7,140 nt of DNA, taken from an uncultured bacterium. Its GTDB lineage: Bacteria; Omnitrophota; Gorgyraeia; Gorgyraeales; Gorgyraeaceae. The position numbers were made by a program, and so were the translations under genes. The notes below the pieces were generated by a model that had not been told where the DNA came from, did no database searches, and worked only from the letters and a program-made list of their open reading frames with translations. This document shows, piece after piece, positions 1-6,002 of this stretch. The DNA lies in contig CAJVXD010000059.1 of NCBI GenBank assembly GCA_913009675.1, positions 1-7,140 of the forward strand, read 5' to 3'. The stretch's first letter is position 1; every line of letters begins with the position of its first letter.

Positions 1-39
1 GGTGAGTTCGGTCTAGATAATTGGAGAGTAGGGAGGTAT

Positions 40-70
40 GTGCCTGGAGTTCAGTGTGCTCTTCCGATCT
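40..70 (+). other. Degraded Illumina read-2 adapter (artefact)
   Basis: This stretch matches the 3' end of the Illumina TruSeq index adapter (GTGACTGGAGTTCAG... ending TGTGCTCTTCCGATCT) with one substitution (C for A at the fourth base) and a three-base deletion in the middle. It is library-preparation sequence, not genome. The 39 bases before it (1-39) match nothing I recognise. They may be a short genomic or low-quality read fragment, and nothing should be inferred from them. Confidence 0.9.
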
Positions 71-96
71 ATGTGGTTTTTCTTTTTTTTTTTTTT
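71..96 (+). other. T-rich linker before P5 adapter (artefact)
   Basis: A run of 20 bases that is all T except one C (77-96, C at 82) lies directly in front of the P5 adapter. Flow-cell-grafted P5 oligonucleotides carry a 5' oligo-T spacer, so T-run plus P5 is the expected arrangement for an oligo-derived chimera. It is not a terminator of a real gene: no hairpin precedes it and both flanks are adapter. Confidence 0.8.
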
Positions 97-154
97 AATG
101 ATACGGCGACCACCGAGATCTACACTCTTTCCCTACACGACGCTCTTCCGATCT
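97..154 (+). other. Complete Illumina P5/TruSeq universal adapter (artefact)
   Basis: All 58 bases match the Illumina TruSeq universal adapter, beginning AATGATACGGCG and ending GACGCTCTTCCGATCT. Genomic insert begins at 155. Any open reading frame crossing this segment is chimeric. On the plus strand it yields the well-known spurious peptide MIRRPPRSTLFPYTTLFRS, and on the minus strand RSEERRVGKECRSRWSPYH. The adapter marks the true left end of usable sequence. Confidence 0.98.
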
Positions 155-730
155 CTCATGGAAAAATATCTTAAGCTGTTCTTGACCAATCCCCGCCTTG
201 CCGCTGGCATCAAGAACGGAACCAACAGTCTCTATAACCGAAGTGATGAATTGAGCTAAATCAGGATCAGATGCGGCTTCCGGAGGAATAATACCATCAC
301 CATTATTCGTTGCATTAGCCATAATGCTTTGCACGTCGCGTACATGAGCCAGACTAATCTTCCCGGCACCAGGTGAATTGAGATTGGTTAAGATGAGCTC
401 TGCTACCTTGCGCAATTTTTGACCTTCAGGATGACTGGTATCGATATCGTTTAGGTCTAAGACATCAGTACCTGCGGATAAATGACTGCGATTGGTAAGA
501 AATCGAAATAGCCAGGTCTGCGCCTCCCTGACTTCATTAGTTATGATGCGACCGTTTCGATCGGTATCTACATAAGAAAGAAATACGTAATCACAGTTGA
601 GACTGTCGATCGGAACGCTGGTAGCTGCCCAGTGTGCCTCATCAAGGACCTGGATATTCTTTAAATCTTCTGCATCTTGGATCCTAAGCTGATAGTTTCT
701 ACCGTAATTTTTAAATATCAATTGAGACAT
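155..730 (-). CDS. EF-hand-loop protein, 3' end lost to adapter junction
   Basis: The first 192 residues of a longer protein of unknown function. No signal peptide or membrane segment is visible, so it is probably cytoplasmic. One canonical EF-hand calcium loop is present at residues 55-66 (D55, D57, N59, G60, I62, E66). Degenerate loop-like GxI segments recur near residues 118-129 (GAGKI), 141-151 (NNGDGII) and 174-185 (DASGKAGIG), suggesting a series of diverged EF-hand-like units. The start is set by an AAGGAGG site seven bases upstream of the ATG. The reading frame continues into adapter sequence below position 155, and those last 19 residues (RSEERRVGKECRSRWSPYH) are not part of the protein. 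It is transcribed away from the arsR operon and need not be related to it. Calcium binding is inferred from the one good loop; the biological role is not recognisable. Confidence 0.75.
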
Positions 731-737
731 GAATAAA

Positions 738-744
738 CCTCCTT
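738..744 (-). promoter_or_regulatory. Ribosome binding site of the EF-hand gene
   Basis: Read on the minus strand this is AAGGAGG, a full Shine-Dalgarno match, with seven bases to the ATG at 728-730. It fixes the start of the truncated gene. Confidence 0.8.
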
Positions 745-808
745 GGTTAATATCTTCGATGCTATTTTGCCTTATCTATAAGAGGGAGTCTCCTATATGA
801 TGATATTT

Positions 809-837
809 ATATTATCTCTTTCGGCGAACTTTAGCAA
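809..837 (-). promoter_or_regulatory. Candidate sigma70 promoter for the EF-hand gene
   Basis: On the minus strand, TTGCTA (832-837) and TAATAT (809-814) are separated by 17 bases, each matching the -35/-10 consensus at four of six positions. Transcription would start near 802 and leave a leader of about 70 bases. Inside that leader is a small dyad, GGAG-T-CTCC (785-793), which could be an operator half-site pair but is short enough to be chance. The region is AT-rich, so promoter-like matches are expected by chance too. Confidence 0.4.
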
Positions 838-868
838 GCTGAAAATATTCTCTTGAATACGAAAAGAC

Positions 869-897
869 TTGACGCTACATAGGTATATTAGTATAAT
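869..897 (+). promoter_or_regulatory. Near-consensus sigma70 promoter of the arsR operon
   Basis: TTGACG (869-874, five of six) and TATAAT (892-897, six of six) are separated by exactly 17 bases. Transcription would start near 904, giving a leader of about 46 bases before the arsR ATG at 950. This is the strongest promoter in the window and fits an operon that is strong but held off by a repressor. ArsR-family repressors usually bind over or just downstream of such a core and are released by their ligand, so autoregulation here is a family-based inference. Confidence 0.75.
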
Positions 898-902
898 TGT
901 TG

Positions 903-932
903 CGAAACATATAAACTACGAAACCTATTATA
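903..932 (+). repeat. Small repeats in the arsR leader, possible operator
   Basis: Just after the predicted transcription start, CGAAAC occurs twice (903-908 and 919-924, 16 bases apart). The arms TATAA (910-914) and TTATA (928-932) form an inverted pair around it. ArsR/SmtB proteins commonly bind imperfect AT-rich dyads in this position. The arms are only five bases and the spacing is not the classical 12-2-12 pattern, so this is only a candidate operator. Confidence 0.25.
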
Positions 933-934
933 AA

Positions 935-940
935 AAGGAG
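935..940 (+). promoter_or_regulatory. Ribosome binding site that decides the arsR start
   Basis: AAGGAG, nine bases before the ATG at 950. It supports the 112-residue product. The longer frame opening at the TTG of 869 would start inside the promoter's -35 element, upstream of the predicted transcription start, and is therefore not used. Confidence 0.8.
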
Positions 941-949
941 CGTGCGGAA

Positions 950-1288
950 ATGGACAAGAATACGGAAGAAAAAATGTTTCAGATGCATGCTGAGGTCTGT
1001 AAAAGTATGGCTAATCCCACGCGCCTAAAAATTATGAATTTATTGCGCGATGGAGAAAAATCTGTTGAGGAGTTAAAGAAACGATTAGACTTACCCAAAG
1101 CAAATCTTTCTCAACACCTGAGCGTGTTGCGCCAACACAGAATTGTGTCTACTCGCAGGGCAGGTTTAAATATTTATTACAAAATTGCCAATCCCAAGAT
1201 GATCAGAGCCTGCGATATTTTAAGAGAGGTACTCTTTGAACAACTTGCTGAGAATGAAAAGTTGGTTAAGAAAATGAGTAAGGGGTAA
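950..1288 (+). CDS. ArsR-family winged-helix transcriptional repressor
   Basis: A 112-residue DNA-binding protein, the usual ArsR/SmtB size, probably acting as a dimer to repress its own operon until a ligand binds. The dimer/N-terminal helix carries the family signature CKSMANPTRLKIM (residues 17-29). The helix-turn-helix recognition part is about 38-63 (KANLSQHLSVLRQHRIV), followed by the beta-wing (STRRAGLNIYYKI). The classic ELCVCDL metal box of ArsR is absent: the equivalent region reads EELKKRLDL. Only two cysteines are present, C17 in the first helix and C88 in the last (MIRACDIL), so a metalloid or thiol site could form only between these, perhaps across the dimer. It is first in the operon behind a strong promoter. 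Family assignment is secure; the inducer is unknown, and an arsenic response is suggested only by the ArsM-like gene at the operon's end. Confidence 0.92.
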   Translation: MDKNTEEKMFQMHAEVCKSMANPTRLKIMNLLRDGEKSVEELKKRLDLPKANLSQHLSVLRQHRIVSTRRAGLNIYYKIANPKMIRACDILREVLFEQLAENEKLVKKMSKG

Positions 1289-1296
1289 CTTCTGAG

Positions 1297-1398
1297 ATGG
1301 TTCACAAATTCCCCGTCGAGATGATGGAACAGGATTCTTTACTGTCCCCCCTGTCTATCTTGTGGGGAGAATACGGAATAGTGGCTGTAAAAACATAG
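1297..1398 (+). CDS. Possible 33-residue small protein between arsR and the exporter
   Basis: An intact frame of 33 codons starting eight bases after the arsR stop and ending 12 bases before the exporter's GTG, so it nearly fills the otherwise odd 122-base gap in a tightly packed operon. It begins MVHKFPVEMMEQ and ends EYGIVAVKT. AAGGGG at 1280-1285 lies 11 bases upstream of its ATG, a usable but loosely spaced ribosome site that overlaps the arsR stop. Its stop codon (1396-1398) overlaps the exporter's own ribosome site, which would favour coupled translation. It has no signal peptide or clear membrane helix, and I recognise no family. It could equally be untranslated leader; part of it (TCCCC...GGGGA, about 1345-1368) could form a weak hairpin. 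Confidence 0.35.
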   Translation: MVHKFPVEMMEQDSLLSPLSILWGEYGIVAVKT

Positions 1399-1410
1399 GG
1401 AGATATTGAG

Positions 1411-3717
1411 GTGTTACACAAATTAACGAACGTGGTTACCCGATTCCCCAAGACAACTATATCCTTAGTCTTAATCGCTACCATATTTTTTGCCCTGCAA
1501 TTCCCCAAGATAAAAATAGATACCGACCCGGAGAATATGCTTGAGCAGAACCAGCCGGATAGAGTTTTCTACCAAGATATGAAAAAGGAATTCGACATCC
1601 ATGACCTTTTAGTGGTAGGTATTGTTGACGGACAGGGGATCTTTAATCCCGATACCTTAAGAAGGATTGCCAGGGTAACGGATGATATTCTTAAAATTAA
1701 AGGAGTAATTATTGAGGATGTAGTGAGCTTGCGCACCTCGGATAATGTCACTTCGGAAAATGGCACGCTTGTGGTAAAGCGTTTTATGGAAGAGGTCCCT
1801 CAAAGCCCCAAAGCGATAGAAAAGCTCAAAAATGCTGTTTATGGCAACTCTTTCTTTGTTGATAAAATTGTCTCTAAAGACGGTAAGGCTACCTCTATTT
1901 ACATCCCTATATCAAAGAAAGCAGAAAGTTACCGCATATCCGAAGAGATTGAAAGAATTCTTAAAAAGGAATTGAGTCCGGAACAGAAATACTACTTAGC
2001 CGGTCTACCTGTTGCCGAGGATACTTTTGGCCATGAAATGTTTGTTCAAATGGGGATTACGGCTCCCTTGGCAGGTTTTTTTATTATGCTTCTTCTCCTT
2101 CTTCTTTTTAGAAAAGGGGTGTTCCTTATCCCGCCAATGATGGATGCCCTGCTAGCGATAATCTGGGCAATGGGGCTTTTAATTGGCTTAAGGTTCCCCG
2201 TTCACATTATGAGTTCCATGATTCCCATATTTCTTATGCCTATTGCCCTGTTGGATGACATCCATATATTAAGCGACTTTTTTGACCGTTACCCATCAAT
2301 TAAAGATAAGAGAAAAACAATAATAGCTACGATGAAGGACCTTTACCGGCCCATGTTCTTTACCTCTATTACCTCGGCGGTCGGCTTTGCTTCATTGGCC
2401 ATGGCGGATATTCCTCCCATAAGGGTGTTTGGTTTATTTGTCGCCTTTGGCATAATGGCTGCATGGTTCTTTTCTCATACCGTAGTCCCGGCCATAATAA
2501 TGCTTATGAACGAGAGAAAACTCGCCGTCTTTTTGGAGAGAAGGCAGCAAAAAAGGTCATTTTTAGACAGGATGCTGAAGTCCCTTGGTAATTTTGCTTT
2601 TGCGAAAAGCAAGGTTATCCTTATCGGGGCATCTATAATTTTGGCTGTAGGAATAATAGGGATCAAACAAATCCATATCAATGACAACCCGGTAAAATGG
2701 TTTAAACCAAAACACAAGATTAGAATTGCAGACAAGGTTATGAATAAGTTCTTCGGTGGAACCTATATGGCTTATTTAGTGGTGAAGGGCAATAAGGAAG
2801 ATGCCATCAAAGAACCGGCGGTAATGTCTTATATAAATAAGCTGGAGAATCATCTTGAAAACCTGAAGATTGTCGGTAAAACTTCTTCAATAGCAGATAT
2901 TGTCAAAAGGATAAATTATGTCCTTCATAATGAGAACAAGTCATTTGATTCTGTTCCCAAGAAGCGGGATGAGATCGGGCAATATCTTTTCTTATTTTCC
3001 ATGATCGGAGACCCTAATGACCTGGATAATTTTATAGACTACGGGGCACAAAAAGCGAATATCTGGGTCCAGATGAAAGGGGGAGACAATATCCAGATGC
3101 GCCGGGTTGAGGAGTCTACCTACGATTTTATAAAGAAGAATCCGCTTCCTAAAGGTATAACTGTTAGATGGTCGGGGCTTACCTATATCAATAAGGTCTG
3201 GCAGAACCTTATGGTATTTGGAATGCTTAAGGCAATATTGGGAAGCTTTTTTATAGTATTTTTGCTTATGGTTTTTGAGTTTCGCTCTATAAGACTGGCG
3301 ATAGTTTCCATGTTGCCTCTCAGCTTTGCCATTATTTCTTCCTATGGACTTATAGGATTCCTGGGAAAAGATTATGATATGCCTATTGCCGTATGCTCAT
3401 CTTTGAGTTTGGGCATGGCCATTGATTTTGCCATACATTTCTTACAGCGTCTTAGAGCAGGGTACAAGAAGTACAACAATGCTGAGGCAATCAATGCCTA
3501 TATGTTCCAGGAACCAGCACGGGCCATAAGCCGGAATGCCATCGTCATAACATTTGGTTTTTTGCCCTTATTAGGAGCTACGCTCACCCCTTATGTAACT
3601 GTGGGGGCATTCTTTGCTATCTTAATGATATTCAGTTTCTTGACCACTCTTGTTTTGCTTCCAGCCATTATGAGGCTATGGGGGAAAGCATTATTTGCAA
3701 AGGAGGTTTCCGGATGA
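1411..3717 (+). CDS. RND-superfamily (MMPL-type) inner-membrane exporter
   Basis: A 768-residue transporter of the COG1033 'predicted RND exporter' type, built as two similar halves. TM1 is about residues 15-32, followed by a periplasmic domain to about 210, then TM2-6 (about 215-365). TM7 is about 402-419, followed by a second periplasmic domain to about 605, then TM8-12 (about 608-757). The two periplasmic domains open with matching motifs, KIDTDPENML and HINDNPVKWF. Acidic residues expected for proton relay lie in TM4 (LLDDIHIL, D282/D283) and TM10 (GMAIDFAIHF, D672), so proton-driven export is likely. Members of this group move lipids and other hydrophobic molecules (for example HpnN and MmpL3). 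The GTG start is chosen because GGGAG lies eight bases upstream and a stop (1396-1398) blocks any longer frame. Its stop overlaps the next gene's ATG. No membrane-fusion protein gene is present; the following gene probably supplies the periplasmic step. Substrate unknown. Confidence 0.9.
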   Translation: MLHKLTNVVTRFPKTTISLVLIATIFFALQFPKIKIDTDPENMLEQNQPDRVFYQDMKKEFDIHDLLVVGIVDGQGIFNPDTLRRIARVTDDILKIKGVIIEDVVSLRTSDNVTSENGTLVVKRFMEEVPQSPKAIEKLKNAVYGNSFFVDKIVSKDGKATSIYIPISKKAESYRISEEIERILKKELSPEQKYYLAGLPVAEDTFGHEMFVQMGITAPLAGFFIMLLLLLLFRKGVFLIPPMMDALLAIIWAMGLLIGLRFPVHIMSSMIPIFLMPIALLDDIHILSDFFDRYPSIKDKRKTIIATMKDLYRPMFFTSITSAVGFASLAMADIPPIRVFGLFVAFGIMAAWFFSHTVVPAIIMLMNERKLAVFLERRQQKRSFLDRMLKSLGNFAFAKSKVILIGASIILAVGIIGIKQIHINDNPVKWFKPKHKIRIADKVMNKFFGGTYMAYLVVKGNKEDAIKEPAVMSYINKLENHLENLKIVGKTSSIADIVKRINYVLHNENKSFDSVPKKRDEIGQYLFLFSMIGDPNDLDNFIDYGAQKANIWVQMKGGDNIQMRRVEESTYDFIKKNPLPKGITVRWSGLTYINKVWQNLMVFGMLKAILGSFFIVFLLMVFEFRSIRLAIVSMLPLSFAIISSYGLIGFLGKDYDMPIAVCSSLSLGMAIDFAIHFLQRLRAGYKKYNNAEAINAYMFQEPARAISRNAIVITFGFLPLLGATLTPYVTVGAFFAILMIFSFLTTLVLLPAIMRLWGKALFAKEVSG
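3699..3706 (+). promoter_or_regulatory. Ribosome binding site that decides the LolA-like start
   Basis: AAAGGAGG inside the end of the exporter gene, seven bases before the ATG at 3714. It selects this ATG over the in-frame ATG at 3678, which would prepend 12 residues to a clean signal peptide. The exporter's TGA and this ATG share the sequence ATGA (3714-3717), so translation is probably coupled. Confidence 0.85.
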
Positions 3718-4526
3718 AGATTATCAAGGGATTGTTAATTATCGGTTTGCTATCAAACATGCTTCTAAAACTAGTGCCTGCATTTGCTGCAGAAAACAAC
3801 CTAACTGCCGAAAAGATTATTGCTAAATCAAGGCTTGCCTTTTATTATGCCGGTAACGATATGCGGATAAAGATCTTGATGGAGCTTATAAATAAGGACG
3901 GACGGAAAAGGATAAGAGAACTCACTATGTTAAGAAAGGATTATGAAGAAAGCGGGAATCAGAAATATTTTATGTACTTTCATAAACCGGCTGATGTAAA
4001 AGGGACTACTTTTATGGTTTATAAATACCCGGGCAGAGACGATGACCGCTGGCTTTTTATACCGGCAATCAATTTAGTAAAGAGAATTGCCGCCAATGAT
4101 AAATATTCCAGCTTTGTAGGAAGCGATTTTACTTATGAAGATATCTCCGGCAGAAAACCCACGGAGGATACCCATACCCTGTTAAGAGAAGAAAAATTGA
4201 ACGGTAAAGACTGTTTTGTGATTGAAAGTATTCCCAGGGAAGCCTCAGTTTACACCAAGAGGATTTCCTGGATTGATAAAAAAACATATTTACCCTTAAA
4301 GGAAGAATTCTATGATAAGCAGAATGAATTGTATCGGGTCTTTGAGGCATTAGAGATTAAAGATATAGATGGATTTCCGACGATAACCGGACGAGTAATG
4401 CGAAATGTCAAAACCGGTCACAGGACAGATGTAACTTTCCAGGATGTCCAATACAATTTGGGGATAGAAGATAACATATTTTCCGAGCGCTACTTAAGGA
4501 GGCCGCCTTTAAAATGGATAAGGTAA
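3714..4526 (+). CDS. Periplasmic outer-membrane lipoprotein-sorting (LolA-like) protein
   Basis: A 270-residue exported protein. Residues 1-25 are a Sec signal peptide (MKIIKG, hydrophobic core, then PAFA before AEN), with no lipobox cysteine, so it should be soluble in the periplasm. The mature part fits the 'outer membrane lipoprotein-sorting protein' family with a LolA-like fold (PF17131 type). Visible family hallmarks are KYFMYFHKPADVKGTTFMVY, the DDRWLFIPA strand, SFVGSDFTYEDISGR (133-147) and ISWIDKKTYLPLKEEFY. LolA/LolB-fold proteins hold a hydrophobic ligand in a half-barrel, so it is likely to receive cargo from the RND pump and hand it to the outer membrane. Pairing of this family with COG1033-type RND genes is recurrent in bacteria. 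Its end overlaps the next gene by 13 bases. The ligand cannot be told from sequence; true lipoprotein sorting is not implied by the family name. Confidence 0.88.
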   Translation: MKIIKGLLIIGLLSNMLLKLVPAFAAENNLTAEKIIAKSRLAFYYAGNDMRIKILMELINKDGRKRIRELTMLRKDYEESGNQKYFMYFHKPADVKGTTFMVYKYPGRDDDRWLFIPAINLVKRIAANDKYSSFVGSDFTYEDISGRKPTEDTHTLLREEKLNGKDCFVIESIPREASVYTKRISWIDKKTYLPLKEEFYDKQNELYRVFEALEIKDIDGFPTITGRVMRNVKTGHRTDVTFQDVQYNLGIEDNIFSERYLRRPPLKWIR

Positions 4527-5773
4527 AAATATTATCATTTATAGCTCTCACTTTTATTTTTATTCCCATGGTTTTTGCGGAAGAATTATCTTTACACGGA
4601 TTTTTGCAGACGAATTATTCTATCAGAGTCGCCGATGACAATCCTCAGGGAGCAAAGCAGGGAAATCTAATCTTAGGAGAAGAGAGGATTCAACTCAAAG
4701 GTTCATTTTATCCATCTAAAAGTAAAATTGGCGCATTTGTGAAATCTGACTTTTACCACGATTGGGTGGAAGAAGATTGGGGGTCTGATTTTCGAGAAGG
4801 ATATCTTGATTTTACAGATAATAAGTTTGGCTTAAGGGTTGGCAGGCAAATATATACGTGGGGGGTCGGCGATTTTCTTTTTATCAACGATATCTTTCCC
4901 AAAGACTGGGAGGCATTCTACTCGGGCAGATCTTTGGAGTATCTTAAGATGGGTGTTGATTCGGCGAAGCTGGACATCTATTCTGATATTGTTTCCATTG
5001 AGGCAATTATCATTCCATTTTTTAAGTCAGATGTTTTACCCTCGACAGGGAGATTCCATTTTTTTGATCCTTACCCCACTATTACGAATAGAGAACTTAA
5101 TAAACCTGGCACAACTCTTAAAGATACCGAGTATGCCTTAAGGATTTATCGATACATTGGAGACCTTGACGTTTCAGCTTACGCCTACAAGGGTTTTTTT
5201 AGAACGCCCGGGATGAAAGCCGATAATTTTAATTCCCCTTCTACTATTTCATATTTCTATCCGAAGTTGGGTGTCTATGGAATGAGCGCCCAGAAAAGTG
5301 CCTTAGGCGGGGTGGTAAGCGTTGAATACGGCTATTACGATTCCCTGGATGATCAAGAAGGTAAAAATCCGGGTATTGATAACTCTCAATCAAGATTCTT
5401 GATTGGATATCAAAAGGCATTCCCTGATGATTTTACCGTCGGACTCCAATATTACGGCGAACTGATGCATCAATACCGTCAGTATGAAGATAATCTGCCT
5501 TCTGCATTTGTTAAGAGGAAACAGCTTCATCAATACATTACTCTGAGACTTACAAAGTTGCTTAAATATCAAATCTTGAAGCTTTCATTGTTTTCTCTCT
5601 ATAGCCCGGACGAGGAGGACTTCTTGATAATGCCTGAGGTTAGTTATAACTTTACCGATAATCTACAGGCGATACTGGGAGCAAACATTTTTGGCGGGAG
5701 TAATATAAATACTGCTTTGGGCCAACACAATAAAGATGACAATATCCATGTAACGGTAAGGTATAGTTTTTAA
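4514..5773 (+). CDS. Outer-membrane beta-barrel protein (DUF1302-like)
   Basis: A 419-residue outer-membrane protein. Residues 1-22 form a signal peptide ending MVFA before EELS. The rest alternates polar and hydrophobic residues in beta-strand style, is rich in Tyr/Phe and Gly, and ends in VTVRYSF; the terminal Phe is the usual signal for the Bam insertion machinery. The segment RVGRQIYTWGVGDFLFIND (108 onward) resembles the GRQ...WG..D...ND motif of DUF1302-type barrels, which in proteobacteria occur beside LolA-like and RND genes. It probably forms the outer-membrane part of the same export route, either as a channel or as an acceptor. AAGGAGG (4496-4502) lies 11 bases before the ATG, inside the preceding gene. 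Barrel assignment is firm; the DUF1302 relation is by motif only, and a porin or alginate-export-type barrel is the alternative. Confidence 0.8.
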   Translation: MDKVKILSFIALTFIFIPMVFAEELSLHGFLQTNYSIRVADDNPQGAKQGNLILGEERIQLKGSFYPSKSKIGAFVKSDFYHDWVEEDWGSDFREGYLDFTDNKFGLRVGRQIYTWGVGDFLFINDIFPKDWEAFYSGRSLEYLKMGVDSAKLDIYSDIVSIEAIIIPFFKSDVLPSTGRFHFFDPYPTITNRELNKPGTTLKDTEYALRIYRYIGDLDVSAYAYKGFFRTPGMKADNFNSPSTISYFYPKLGVYGMSAQKSALGGVVSVEYGYYDSLDDQEGKNPGIDNSQSRFLIGYQKAFPDDFTVGLQYYGELMHQYRQYEDNLPSAFVKRKQLHQYITLRLTKLLKYQILKLSLFSLYSPDEEDFLIMPEVSYNFTDNLQAILGANIFGGSNINTALGQHNKDDNIHVTVRYSF

Positions 5774-5774
5774 C

Positions 5775-5782
5775 GGAGGTGA
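5775..5782 (+). promoter_or_regulatory. Extended ribosome binding site of the DUF2892 gene
   Basis: GGAGGTGA right after the barrel gene's stop is an unusually complete match to the 16S rRNA 3' end, with the GGAGG core seven bases before the ATG at 5787. It suggests strong, independent re-initiation for this small membrane protein. Confidence 0.75.
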
Positions 5783-5786
5783 TAAA

Positions 5787-5999
5787 ATGATATTGGAGAG
5801 AACTTTGAGAGGTTTTGCAGGATTTTTTATCTTGGTTAGCCTTATTTTGGCTTACTATATAAGCCCAAAATGGTTGTGGTTTACGGTCTTTGTCGGCTTT
5901 AATCTCTTTCAATCCGCATTTACGAATTGGTGCCCGATGATGTGGGTTTTAAGAAAATTTGGGATGAAATGCGATAAAATATCTGCGGGGAGGGTTTAA
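5787..5999 (+). CDS. DUF2892 (YgaP-type transmembrane domain) small membrane protein
   Basis: A 70-residue inner-membrane protein consisting of the stand-alone DUF2892 domain. It has the family pattern ERTLRGFAGFFIL at the start, two closely spaced hydrophobic helices (about residues 9-25 and 29-46, separated by SPKW), and the hallmark FTNWCPMMWVLRKFG with C49, plus a second cysteine C62 near the C-terminus. In E. coli YgaP this domain anchors a rhodanese and sits beside an ArsR-type regulator, YgaV. Here no rhodanese is fused or adjacent, although the ArsR link is kept. The conserved Cys next to the membrane suggests handling of thiol, sulfane sulfur or metalloid, but no activity has been assigned to the isolated domain. 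It starts 13 bases after the barrel gene and ends three bases before the methyltransferase. Confidence 0.88.
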   Translation: MILERTLRGFAGFFILVSLILAYYISPKWLWFTVFVGFNLFQSAFTNWCPMMWVLRKFGMKCDKISAGRV

Positions 6000-6002
6000 G
6001 TA

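Noticed and set aside
77..96. T-run as an intrinsic terminator
   Set aside because: No hairpin, and it is bounded by adapter sequence on both sides.
38..259. 73-residue plus-strand ORF
   Set aside because: Most of it is translated adapter and oligo-T; the remainder reads antisense through the EF-hand gene.
869..949. N-terminal extension of arsR from a TTG start
   Set aside because: It begins inside the -35 box, upstream of the predicted transcript start, and lacks a ribosome site; the ATG at 950 has one and matches the family length.
3678..3713. Longer start for the LolA-like protein
   Set aside because: It would put 12 polar residues before a complete signal peptide; the ATG at 3714 has AAAGGAGG at ideal spacing.
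4859..4866. G-run in the barrel gene as a possible frameshift site
   Set aside because: The frame is intact across it and continues to a normal barrel C-terminus; no alternative product is supported.
4839..5141. 100-residue ORF inside the barrel gene in another frame
   Set aside because: It lies wholly within a convincing outer-membrane protein gene, has no ribosome site and no recognisable features.
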